From Gemmatimonadaceae bacterium (GTDB taxonomy: Bacteria > Gemmatimonadota > Gemmatimonadetes > Gemmatimonadales > Gemmatimonadaceae): DNA of 10,608 bases. The stretch spans positions 1 through 10,608 of the forward strand of contig JABFXM010000118.1 in NCBI GenBank assembly GCA_013361745.1, read 5' to 3'. Under the pieces are notes generated by a model. It made no database searches. It was not told the DNA's origin and worked only from the letters and a program-made list of their open reading frames with translations. This document shows positions 1 through 6,082 of this stretch, piece by piece (positions within the stretch are counted from its first letter, which is position 1; each line of letters starts with the position of its first letter). Position numbers and translations under genes: made by a program.

Positions 1-2885
1 CCGGGGCCCCAGACCGGGCCCGGGCGATACGACTGACCGAACACGACGTTCGTGTTGCGGATCTCGGTGTCGCGGTGCGTGCCGAAGTTGTACAGCGCGC
101 CCTTCGTGCCGTTCCAGACGTCGCCGCCCTTCTTGATGTCGAGGAGGCCGGAGATCTGCCACTTCTTGAACACCGTGAACTCGGTGCGCACGCTGCTCAG
201 CCACTTCGGGTTCGGATCGGCGAGCACACGGTCGTTCGGGTCCGCATTCGGGAAGCCGCTGGCGTCGATGTACAGCGCGCCGTTAGGCGCACCGGCGGTG
301 CGGCAGGCGGCGTTCACGTCGTCCGGCGTGCCGTCGCCGTTGATGTCCACCATGTTGCTCTGTCCGTAGCGGCAGCGGACGAAGTCGTAGCCGCGGAAGA
401 CGCCGACGGCGTATCCCTGCTCGACCGTGCCCGGGGTGCCCTCGAAGGCGCCGCCGATGTCGACGTGCTTCACGCCGGCGAGCGAGGTGACGACGTTCTT
501 GTTGCGCGACCACTGCACCCCGACGTCCCATGCGAAGTTCTCCATGGTGACGGGGTTGAGGTTCAGCGAGAGCTCGAGGCCCTTGTTCGAGATTGTCGCC
601 GCGTTCTGGAGCTGACTGGTATAGCCGGAGCTCGTCGAACGCGGGGTGTCGAAGATGACGTCCGTCGACCTCGAGTTGTAGCCGGTGACGCTGAAGTCGC
701 CGAGCCCGTTGAGGAGACCGAAATCGAACCCGCCCTCGAGCTCCTTCTGCCGCTCGGGGCGGATCTTGTCCTGCGCGAGCCGCGACTGCGACGTCATCCC
801 GCCGCGCGAGTTCTGGATCGTGCGGAGATAACCGCCCCAGCCCTCGTCGTTGGTGCTGCCGAACGAATAGCCGCTGTAGATCGCGTACACCGGCGGCTCC
901 TTGCCGGTCTGTCCGTACGCGACGCGCGCCTTCCCGTACTCGAGGAAGCGGCTGAACACGTCCGTCGCCTTCGTGAACGTCCACGCGGCGCTCGCCTTCG
1001 GGTACCAGAAGCGGCGCTGCGACTGGGCGAAGGTCGAGTTGCCGTCGTTACGGACCGTCGCGCTGAGGAAGAGCTGGTCGAACATGTCGAGGTTCGCCTG
1101 GCCGAAGTACGACTCGAGGTGAACCAGCGACTCGTACTCGTTCGGCGTCACCGTGATCGTGTTGCCGAGGTTGAACGGCCCCTCGGGCGCGATGAAGGTG
1201 TAGCCCGTCGAGTACCGCTGACGGTAGCTGCGGCTGTTCAGGTTCTGGCCGAGGGTCAGCGTCCCGTTGATCGACTCGGTGAGCGTGTGCCGGAGCGTCG
1301 CGAGCAGGTTGTGGTCGATCTGGTAGTTCAGGTAGTCGGCGCGCGTCATCTGGCCGCTCGGATACGACGACGACGAGGGCACCAGCGCCTCGAGCCGGTC
1401 GTCGGTGCTGTAGTCCCCGCCGAGGGTGTAGCGCAGGTTGAGCCAGTCGAGCGCGTCGTAGTTCAGGTTCACGTTCCCGAAGACGCGGTTCACGTTCCCC
1501 CTCGCGGGATTCTTGTTGACGACGAAGAACGGGTTGTCGTAGCCGCGGGTCAGCGTCAGGTCGGAGGCGCCGATCGGGTTCGGATAGCGATACGACCGGT
1601 GATAGCCGTTCGCGTTGAGGTAGTTGCGGTTGTTGAACTCGGGAGGAGTGCGCAGCGCGCCGAGGAGCAAGCCGGAGAGGTTCGACCCCTTCTGGATGGC
1701 GCCCATGCGGACGTCCGCGTAGTTCGCGGAACCGCCGATCGTGAGCTTGTTGAAGATCTTCTGCGACGCCTTCACGAGGAACGTGGTGCGGTCGTAGAAG
1801 TTGTTCGGGCCGATGATCGTCCCGTTCTGGTCGGTCCGTCCGGCGGAGAGGTAGAACGACTGGCGGTCCGTCCCGCCCGACGCGGACAGCTGGTTGTCGT
1901 ACGTGTGTCCGGTGTGGAACATCTCGCCGAAGTGATCGTACGTCTGCGTCCCGGCGGCGAGCGCCGGGCCGTAGCTGTCGCTCGTGGCGCGGCAGCCGGG
2001 CGTCGTGCAGGTGCGACGCTGGCCGAACTTCGTCTGCAGCGGGACACCGTGTGTCACGTCGTCCCAGGTGGACGTGGAGTTCAGCGAGTAGCGCGGCGTG
2101 CCGCGGCCGCTCTTGGTGGTGATGAGCACGACACCCTGGCCGGCGCGCGAGCCGTAAATGGCGCCGGCGGCCGCGCCTTTCAGGATCTCCACCGACTCGA
2201 TGTCGTTCGGGTTGATGTCGGAGGCGCGGTTCGAGGTCGCGGTGCCGCCGAGGTAGCCCGTGGTGGAGTTGGTGCTGTTGTCGATCGGTACGCCGTCGAC
2301 GACGAAGAGCGGCTGGCCGGTGCCCGTGATCGTCTTCGCGCCGCGGATGCTGATGTACGACGAGGCGCCCGGCTCGCCGGACTGCGACGACACGTACACG
2401 TTAGGCGCCTTGGCGGCGAGCGCCGTGACGACGTTCGGCTCGTTCGATTTCGCGATCAGGTCGCTCTTGACGGTGTTCGTGACGTTGCCGGACGCCTCGC
2501 GCGTGCTCGTCAGGCCGGCGCCGGTCACCACGACCTCGCTCAGCGTGACGGGCGCGCTGGCGAGCGAGAAGTCCAGCGAGCCCCGCCCGCTCGAGAGCGT
2601 CACCGTCGTCGAGAGCGGACGGAAGCCGATGAGCCGCGCCGTCACCGTCGCCGGCGCATTGGTCACGCGCGCCGCCGGAACCACGATCGAGTACGCCCCG
2701 CTCGGGTCCGTGAGCGCGCCGAGTTTCATTCCTTCCACGACGACGTTCACGCCATTGACCGGCGCGCCCGCCTCGTTGGTCACCCGCCCCGTGATCGTCG
2801 CCGGCTCCTGCGCTTTCGCGACTCTCGGGCCGAAGGCGACCATCGTTCCCGCTGCTGCCACTAGCAACAACAATCTGCGTCCCAT
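1..2885 (-). CDS. SusC/RagA-family TonB-linked outer-membrane receptor (C-terminus beyond window)
   Basis: The minus-strand frame is open from the ATG at 2885-2883 to the left edge, 961 codons plus two bases. Residues 1-25 form a signal peptide (two Arg, a Leu/Val/Ala core, AKA before Q26). About 28-110 resemble a carboxypeptidase-regulatory-like domain. LSEVVVTG (115-122) leads into the TonB plug, which shows the SusC hallmarks FVVDGVP (194-200) and SVEILKGAAAGAIYGSRA (231-248) followed by VVLITTKSG. The rest is Tyr/Asn/Gly-rich and fits beta-barrel strands. Family members are usually about 1000 residues or more, so only a short C-terminal part is missing. Family knowledge: such receptors import oligosaccharides, peptides or other large ligands with TonB energy, usually with a SusD lipoprotein. 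No SusD gene is visible; it would lie off the left edge. The substrate cannot be told. A strong Shine-Dalgarno supports the start. Confidence 0.95.
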   Translation of the reverse strand, partial: MGRRLLLLVAAAGTMVAFGPRVAKAQEPATITGRVTNEAGAPVNGVNVVVEGMKLGALTDPSGAYSIVVPAARVTNAPATVTARLIGFRPLSTTVTLSSGRGSLDFSLASAPVTLSEVVVTGAGLTSTREASGNVTNTVKSDLIAKSNEPNVVTALAAKAPNVYVSSQSGEPGASSYISIRGAKTITGTGQPLFVVDGVPIDNSTNSTTGYLGGTATSNRASDINPNDIESVEILKGAAAGAIYGSRAGQGVVLITTKSGRGTPRYSLNSTSTWDDVTHGVPLQTKFGQRRTCTTPGCRATSDSYGPALAAGTQTYDHFGEMFHTGHTYDNQLSASGGTDRQSFYLSAGRTDQNGTIIGPNNFYDRTTFLVKASQKIFNKLTIGGSANYADVRMGAIQKGSNLSGLLLGALRTPPEFNNRNYLNANGYHRSYRYPNPIGASDLTLTRGYDNPFFVVNKNPARGNVNRVFGNVNLNYDALDWLNLRYTLGGDYSTDDRLEALVPSSSSYPSGQMTRADYLNYQIDHNLLATLRHTLTESINGTLTLGQNLNSRSYRQRYSTGYTFIAPEGPFNLGNTITVTPNEYESLVHLESYFGQANLDMFDQLFLSATVRNDGNSTFAQSQRRFWYPKASAAWTFTKATDVFSRFLEYGKARVAYGQTGKEPPVYAIYSGYSFGSTNDEGWGGYLRTIQNSRGGMTSQSRLAQDKIRPERQKELEGGFDFGLLNGLGDFSVTGYNSRSTDVIFDTPRSTSSGYTSQLQNAATISNKGLELSLNLNPVTMENFAWDVGVQWSRNKNVVTSLAGVKHVDIGGAFEGTPGTVEQGYAVGVFRGYDFVRCRYGQSNMVDINGDGTPDDVNAACRTAGAPNGALYIDASGFPNADPNDRVLADPNPKWLSSVRTEFTVFKKWQISGLLDIKKGGDVWNGTKGALYNFGTHRDTEIRNTNVVFGQSYRPGPVWGP
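281..288. repeat. CGTTAGGC octamer, copy 1
   Basis: Inside the SusC-like gene. On the coding strand it reads GCG CCT AAC G, encoding Ala-Pro-Asn. Confidence 0.7.
2399..2406. repeat. CGTTAGGC octamer, copy 2
   Basis: Inside the SusC-like gene at Pro161-Asn162. Again it encodes Ala-Pro-Asn with the unusual CCT codon, whereas most Pro-Asn pairs in this gene use CCG-AAC. Confidence 0.7.
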
Positions 2886-2888
2886 GCG

Positions 2889-2895
2889 ACCTCCC
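2889..2895 (-). promoter_or_regulatory. Ribosome binding site of the SusC-like gene
   Basis: Read on the minus strand, GGGAGGT is followed by CGC and the ATG. This is close to a full anti-Shine-Dalgarno match and fixes the start codon at 2885. Confidence 0.75.
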
Positions 2896-2911
2896 TCGCT
2901 CAGGAATACGC

Positions 2912-2928
2912 CGGGGGAGGAGCCCCCG
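2912..2928 (-). repeat. Leader hairpin of the SusC-like gene
   Basis: CGGGGG (2912-2917) and CCCCCG (2923-2928) form a perfect 6-bp stem with a 5-nt loop. In the minus-strand transcript the loop plus 3' arm contains CCUCCC, the exact complement of the GGGAGG Shine-Dalgarno 19 nt further on. The leader could therefore alternate between this hairpin and a structure hiding the ribosome binding site. The regulatory role is inference. Confidence 0.45.
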
Positions 2929-2977
2929 AGTTCGCGAGGGCACCCCAGCGGGGCGACGTTAGCCTAGCGGCGGGGCA

Positions 2978-2989
2978 AATGTCAACATT
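2978..2989 (-). promoter_or_regulatory. Candidate promoter -35 with overlapping dyad, upstream of the SusC-like gene
   Basis: A consensus TTGACA lies on the minus strand at 2985-2980, in a rare AT-rich patch. It is the centre of the 12-bp dyad AATGT-CA-ACATT (plus-strand reading). At 16-18 bp spacing the possible -10 hexamers (around 2956-2963) are poor, so the promoter call rests mainly on the -35 and location. A repressor bound to the dyad would cover the -35. Confidence 0.35.
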
Positions 2990-3064
2990 GTGTAAGTGGT
3001 GCGTCAGAAACCGGCGGCCGCCCCCGGGACCCCGTGGCCCCCCCCGGATCGGGCGGTTCCAGGG

Positions 3065-3070
3065 TAGATT
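3065..3070 (+). promoter_or_regulatory. Candidate -10 element for tRNA-Leu
   Basis: TAGATT ends 14 nt before the mature tRNA 5' end, a normal distance for a short pre-tRNA leader. No convincing -35 is seen in the C-rich stretch upstream. The same heptamer TAGATTG occurs just before lon. Confidence 0.3.
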
Positions 3071-3084
3071 GGTCTCGCCGCACC

Positions 3085-3166
3085 GCGAGCGTGGCGGAAC
3101 TGGTAGACGCGCTGGACTTAGGATCCAGTGGGTAACTCCGTCCGGGTTCGAGTCCCGGCGCTCGCA
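3085..3166 (+). tRNA. tRNA-Leu (anticodon UAG)
   Basis: A complete class II cloverleaf can be folded. The acceptor stem is GCGAGCG (3085-3091) with CGCTCGC (3159-3165) and discriminator A3166. The D arm matches the Leu pattern TGGCGGAAYTGGTAGACGCG. The anticodon stem is CTGGA/TCCAG (3112-3116, 3124-3128) with loop CTTAGGA, giving anticodon TAG at 3119-3121. A long variable arm follows, then a T stem CCGGG/CCCGG (3042 offset: 3142-3146, 3154-3158) with loop TTCGAGT. The 3' CCA is not encoded (CTG follows), so a CCA-adding enzyme is needed. It decodes CUA and probably other CUN codons by wobble. It sits alone, between two minus-strand outer-membrane protein genes. Confidence 0.96.
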
Positions 3167-3271
3167 CTGCAGCGGCACGGCCCGCCAGCGAATCGGCCGC
3201 CGGGCTCCGCCCAGCAGCCGACTACATGCCCCGCTTTCGCGCGAGATCGACCGCCGCCCCGCGGCCGCGAC

Positions 3272-3279
3272 GCCTAACG
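3272..3279. repeat. GCCTAACG octamer, copy 3
   Basis: Non-coding, one base beyond the stop codon of the small barrel protein gene. Confidence 0.7.
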
Positions 3280-3280
3280 G

Positions 3281-3823
3281 TCAGAAGGCGTAGCCGATCG
3301 AGATCCGGCCGGTGGGATAGGCGAGGTGCGCGTTGCCCGCGTCCTTCGAGGTCGCAAAGATCTTCTTCGCGCCGAGCCCGAGGCCGACGTAGAAGGATCG
3401 CGAGGCCCCGAGCAGCCAGTTGTAATCGAGCGCGACGCCGACGGCCGGGCCGCTCGTCTTCGTGCGCGTACCGGCACTTCCGTACCCTAATGCCCGGTCC
3501 GTGACACTCGTGAAGCCGAGCTGCCCGCCGAAGCTGAAGCCCTGGAAGGGGTGGGCCTCCGGGTAGTAGCGGAGCTTCAGATCCGCCGAGGAGTAGCGCA
3601 CCTCGTCCACGTCGTCCGACCAGTTCCAGTAGCTCCCGCCGGCGCCCACGGTGATCGTCGGCGAAACGGCGTGCTCGACCTCCGCCGAATAGACCGAGAA
3701 CACGGCGGAGAGGGGCTGGATCGACAGCACGGTCGTCTTCGGTGGCGTCACGCTCTGGCCGCGTGCGGGGAGCGCGAGAACCATCGAGAGAGCGAGGGTG
3801 GACGCGATGACGTCGAGCCGCAT
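3281..3823 (-). CDS. Putative small outer-membrane beta-barrel protein
   Basis: 180 codons. Residues 1-22 read as a signal peptide with a hydrophobic core (VIASTLALSMVLALPA) and probable cleavage after ARG, before Q23. The mature part alternates polar and hydrophobic residues in short Gly/Tyr/Ser-rich strands, for example around FSFGGQLGFTS and FYVGLGLGAKK, and ends in ISIGYAF. A terminal Phe in such a strand is the classical insertion signal of outer-membrane barrels recognised by the BAM machinery. The size suggests an eight-stranded barrel of the OmpX/OmpA-like class, but I recognise no specific family and no function is assigned. It is divergent from tig, with 191 nt between the starts. 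GGAG five bases before the ATG supports the start. Confidence 0.8.
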   Translation of the reverse strand: MRLDVIASTLALSMVLALPARGQSVTPPKTTVLSIQPLSAVFSVYSAEVEHAVSPTITVGAGGSYWNWSDDVDEVRYSSADLKLRYYPEAHPFQGFSFGGQLGFTSVTDRALGYGSAGTRTKTSGPAVGVALDYNWLLGASRSFYVGLGLGAKKIFATSKDAGNAHLAYPTGRISIGYAF

Positions 3824-3828
3824 GGAAT

Positions 3829-3832
3829 CTCC
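3829..3832 (-). promoter_or_regulatory. Ribosome binding site of the small barrel protein
   Basis: GGAG on the minus strand, five bases before the ATG at 3823-3821. It chooses this start over any internal one. Confidence 0.6.
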
Positions 3833-3846
3833 GGATGAAAGTGATG

Positions 3847-3863
3847 GCCTCCGGGATGGAGGC
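3847..3863 (-). repeat. Small hairpin upstream of the barrel protein gene
   Basis: GCCTCC (3847-3852) and GGAGGC (3858-3863) form a perfect 6-bp stem with a GGGAT loop. It probably lies in the 5' leader of the minus-strand gene. The role is unknown. Confidence 0.35.
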
Positions 3864-3917
3864 GGCGGTAAGATGGGGCGATCCGCGCCTTGCGGCCAAC
3901 CCGCCGCACGGCCCGCG

Positions 3918-3932
3918 GGTCACCGGGTGACC
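3918..3932. promoter_or_regulatory. Operator-like dyad upstream of tig
   Basis: GGTCACC-G-GGTGACC is a perfect 7-bp dyad with a one-base centre, and a related half site GGTTCACC follows at 3938-3945. It sits just upstream of the candidate tig -35, in the divergent region shared with the barrel protein gene. The position fits a transcription-factor site. The factor is not identified. Confidence 0.4.
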
Positions 3933-3939
3933 GCCTTGG

Positions 3940-3983
3940 TTCACCGCCCTTCGCCCCGCTGCTATCTTTAGAGGCAGCGGGGC
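3940..3983 (+). promoter_or_regulatory. Candidate tig promoter with the -10 in the loop of a 10-bp dyad
   Basis: TTCACC (3940-3945), a 17-bp spacer and TATCTT (3963-3968) give a plausible sigma70-type promoter, each hexamer matching four of six consensus bases. The -10 lies in the 11-base centre between GCCCCGCTGC (3953-3962) and its perfect complement GCAGCGGGGC (3974-3983). Transcription would start near 3975, leaving a leader of about 40 nt before the tig ATG. Confidence 0.45.
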
Positions 3984-4014
3984 GGGCCCCGACGTACGAC
4001 CAATCGCGAGCACC

Positions 4015-5256
4015 ATGGACATCCAGATCACCACAAAGAAGAGCGAAGGTCTCGAGCGGCTGCTCGAGGTGTCAGTCCCCGTCGAGACCGTGCGGGACGC
4101 CGAGGACAAGGCGGCGCGCCGTTATGCATCGCAGGCGCGGCTGCCGGGGTTCCGGCCCGGCAAGGCGCCCGCGGCGATCGTGCGCAAGAAGTTCGGCGAG
4201 GCGATCCGCCAGGCGGCGCTCGAGACCCTCGTGCAGGACGCCTTCAAGGAGGTGATGGAGCGGGAGAAGCTCCAGCCGGCGTCGCAGCCGCACGTTCACC
4301 ATCTGCACTTCGACGAGGGAAAGCCGCTCACTTTCGAGCTGCACGTCGAGGTTCGTCCGGAGCTGAACCTGCAGCGCACCAGCGGCTTCCGCGTGAAGCG
4401 CCAGGGGCAGGCCGTCGGCGACCAGCAGCTCAACGAGCAGCTCGACAACCTGCGCGACCAGCGCGCGGCGTGGGCGCCGGTGGACGAAAAGCCGCTTCCG
4501 GGCGACCAGGTGACGGTCGAGCTGGCGATGGCCGACGAGAAGGGCGAGATCGGCGAAAGCACGCAGTATCCGCCGCTCGTCATCGGGGAGGGCCAGGCGA
4601 TTCCGGCGATCGAGGAGCTGATCCTCGAGGCGAAGCCGGGTCAGACGGTCGAGCGTCCGGTGAAGTGGCCGGACGACTTCCCGAACGAGGAGCAGCGCGG
4701 GCAGGTCCGGACGGTCCGCATGAAGCTGCTCGACGTCAAGCGCAAGTCGCTTCCGGAGCTCGACGACGCCTTCGCCCGCGAGGTCGGCGACTTCGAGTCG
4801 CTGGACGCGCTGAAGGCGGCGGTGCGCAAGGACCTGGAGTCGCACGCCGAGCGTGAGGCGGAGTCGCAGCTCCGCCAGCAGCTGCTCGACGAGGTGATCT
4901 CGGCGAACCCCTTCGAGGTGCCGGAGGGATGGGTCGCGCAGCTGAGCGACGCGTACATGCAGCAGTTCCAGGTGCCGGAGGAGGAGAAGCCGCGCTTCTC
5001 GCAGGAGTTCCGGCCGGTCGCCGAACGTCAGGTCCGCCGCGATCTGGTGATCGAGACGATCGCGGAGAAGGAAGGGCTGGGCGCGACCGAGGCGGACATC
5101 GACGACCGCGTCGCGGAGGTCGCGCAGAAGCGCGGCGCGAACCCGTCGGAGGTGTACGCGTCCCTGCAGAAGGCGGGGCGTCTCCGCGAGATCGAGCGCA
5201 GCATCACCGAAGAGAAGGTGTTCACGTGGCTGAAGGAGCGGAACACGGTCGAGTAG
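4015..5256 (+). CDS. tig: Trigger factor, ribosome-associated chaperone
   Basis: 413 residues, near the usual 430. The N-terminal ribosome-binding domain has the signature GFRPGKAP (45-52), which docks at the exit-tunnel protein L23. The FKBP-like domain starts near GDQVTVEL (163) and runs to about LLDVKRKSLPE. The C-terminal chaperone region is highly charged and helical and ends in EEKVFTWLKERNTVE, typical of the family. In the FKBP domain the usual IPGF(M)E motif reads IPAIE (196-200), so the aromatic residue used in prolyl-isomerase activity is replaced by Ile199. Isomerase activity may be weak, while the chaperone function should remain. Only one ATG is available and no clear Shine-Dalgarno precedes it. 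ClpP follows after 36 nt, so the two are probably co-transcribed. Confidence 0.97.
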   Translation: MDIQITTKKSEGLERLLEVSVPVETVRDAEDKAARRYASQARLPGFRPGKAPAAIVRKKFGEAIRQAALETLVQDAFKEVMEREKLQPASQPHVHHLHFDEGKPLTFELHVEVRPELNLQRTSGFRVKRQGQAVGDQQLNEQLDNLRDQRAAWAPVDEKPLPGDQVTVELAMADEKGEIGESTQYPPLVIGEGQAIPAIEELILEAKPGQTVERPVKWPDDFPNEEQRGQVRTVRMKLLDVKRKSLPELDDAFAREVGDFESLDALKAAVRKDLESHAEREAESQLRQQLLDEVISANPFEVPEGWVAQLSDAYMQQFQVPEEEKPRFSQEFRPVAERQVRRDLVIETIAEKEGLGATEADIDDRVAEVAQKRGANPSEVYASLQKAGRLREIERSITEEKVFTWLKERNTVE

Positions 5257-5269
5257 ACCGCGGCGCCGC
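5246..5269 (+). repeat. Short dyads over the tig stop codon
   Basis: CGGTC (5246-5250) and GACCG (5256-5260) can pair around the TAG stop. The perfect palindrome GCGGCGCCGC (5260-5269) follows. There is no T-run, and the stems are too weak to call a terminator. They fill most of the short tig-clpP gap. Confidence 0.3.
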
Positions 5270-5275
5270 CTAACG
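5268..5275. repeat. GCCTAACG octamer, copy 4
   Basis: Non-coding, in the tig-clpP gap, 12 bases after the tig stop and 18 before the clpP start. Confidence 0.7.
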
Positions 5276-5292
5276 CATCACCCTGGATCGAC

Positions 5293-5934
5293 ATGCCGAC
5301 CATCTATCCGCCATACGTCATCGAGCGCTCGAGCCGTGGCGAGCGCACCTACGACATCTTCTCGCGGCTCCTCATGGACCGCATCATCTTCCTCGGCACG
5401 CCGATCAACGATGACGTGGCGAACATCGTCATCGCGCAGCTGCTCTTCCTGCAGGCGGACAACCCCGAGCGGGACATCCACCTGTACATCAACTCGCCGG
5501 GCGGCAGCGTGTCGGCGGGGCTCGCGATCTACGACACGATGCAGTTCCTGAAGAGCCCCGTGAGCACGATCTGCATGGGACTCGCGGCGAGCATGGGCGC
5601 GTTCCTGCTCGCGGCCGGCGCCAAGGGGAAGCGTCTCGCGCTGCCGCACTCGCGCATCATGATCCACCAGCCGTCGGGCGGCGCGCAGGGGACCGCGGCC
5701 GACATCGAGATCCAGGCGAAGGAGATCCTCTTCCTCCGCCAGAAGATGAACGAGCTGATGTCGAAGCACACGGGACAGCCCGTCGAGCAGATCGAGCGCG
5801 ACATCGAGCGCGACAAGTTCATGGGCGCGCAGGAGGCGGTGAAGTACGGGCTGATCGACCAGGTCATCTCGCACCGCGGCGACATTCCGGCGGAAGACGG
5901 CAAGAAGGAGCTGGCGAAGGAGCTGGCGAAGTAG
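5293..5934 (+). CDS. clpP: ATP-dependent Clp protease proteolytic subunit ClpP
   Basis: 213 residues, a serine peptidase of family S14 that forms the double-heptamer chamber served by ClpX. The catalytic triad is visible with family spacing: Ser100 in GLAASMGAF, His125 in SRIMIHQP, Asp174 in ERDKFM. The SPGGSV oxyanion segment (68-73) and the [20 protein letters not shown] handle region are also typical. The N-terminus [27 protein letters not shown] fits the family, so the start is secure despite no good Shine-Dalgarno (only GGA nearby). The C-terminal tail ends in an exact duplication, KELAKELAK. It follows tig by 36 nt and precedes clpX by 148 nt with a large hairpin between. Confidence 0.98.
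   Translation: MPTIYPPYVIERSSRGERTYDIFSRLLMDRIIFLGTPINDDVANIVIAQLLFLQADNPERDIHLYINSPGGSVSAGLAIYDTMQFLKSPVSTICMGLAASMGAFLLAAGAKGKRLALPHSRIMIHQPSGGAQGTAADIEIQAKEILFLRQKMNELMSKHTGQPVEQIERDIERDKFMGAQEAVKYGLIDQVISHRGDIPAEDGKKELAKELAK
5905..5928 (+). repeat. 12-bp tandem duplication at the 3' end of clpP
   Basis: AAGGAGCTGGCG is present twice in direct succession and then AAG TAG, encoding KELA-KELA-K. It is in frame and adds four residues to a tail that is probably surface-exposed and tolerant of length change. Confidence 0.7.
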
Positions 5935-5943
5935 TTGTCAAGA

Positions 5944-5983
5944 GCCGCCCGGTATTGTGAAATCCTTCACAATACCGGGCGGC
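5944..5983. promoter_or_regulatory. 18-bp perfect dyad between clpP and clpX, Rex/CRP-type core
   Basis: Arms 5944-5961 and 5966-5983 are perfectly complementary over 18 bp, with loop ATCC. The core TTGTGAAATCCTTCACAA (5955-5972 region) matches the Rex operator consensus TTGTGAA-N4-TTCACAA. It also fits the CRP-type TGTGA-N6-TCACA. In RNA the arms give a very stable hairpin with GCCGCCCGG at its base, just after the clpP stop, but only GAAATGTTGCTT follows rather than a T-run. It may be an operator for clpX, a terminator or 3' stabiliser of tig-clpP, or both. The sequence alone does not decide. Confidence 0.6.
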
Positions 5984-5993
5984 GAAATGTTGC

Positions 5994-6022
5994 TTGACCG
6001 CTTCGGCGGCGTCTGTTAGTTC
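5994..6022 (+). promoter_or_regulatory. Candidate clpX promoter with a UUCG tetraloop hairpin in its spacer
   Basis: TTGACC (5994-5999) is five of six to a -35. At 16-17 bp the -10 would be TTAGTT or TAGTTC, both weak. The spacer contains CCGC-TTCG-GCGG (5998-6009), a cUUCGg tetraloop hairpin of four pairs followed by a mildly T-rich stretch, so a small terminator is an alternative reading. If the promoter is real, the centre of the upstream dyad falls about 65 bp before the start site. Confidence 0.3.
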
Positions 6023-6082
6023 TCGATGGGCCGCCCCCCGCCCTCAGGCGCCCCAGACCGCTTCACCTCGTCACCGAGCGCC

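Noticed and set aside
75..2864. A 929-codon open frame on the plus strand, opposite the SusC-like gene
   Set aside because: Its product is Arg/Val/Ala-rich low-complexity sequence with no recognisable motif. The minus strand has a signal peptide, plug motifs and a Shine-Dalgarno. Long antisense frames are expected in GC-rich genes.
3167..3280. Terminator or small RNA after tRNA-Leu
   Set aside because: Only a weak GGGC/GCCC stem and GC-rich sequence are present. There is no T-run and no clear fold.
5944..5983. CIRCE heat-shock operator for clpX
   Set aside because: CIRCE is TTAGCACTC-N9-GAGTGCTAA. Neither the half-site sequence nor the spacing matches.
6026..6082. Alternative clpX start 19 codons upstream
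   Set aside because: The added Pro/Ser-rich residues do not resemble ClpX N-termini, and there is no ribosome binding site. The zinc domain normally starts within about 10-15 residues of the N-terminus.
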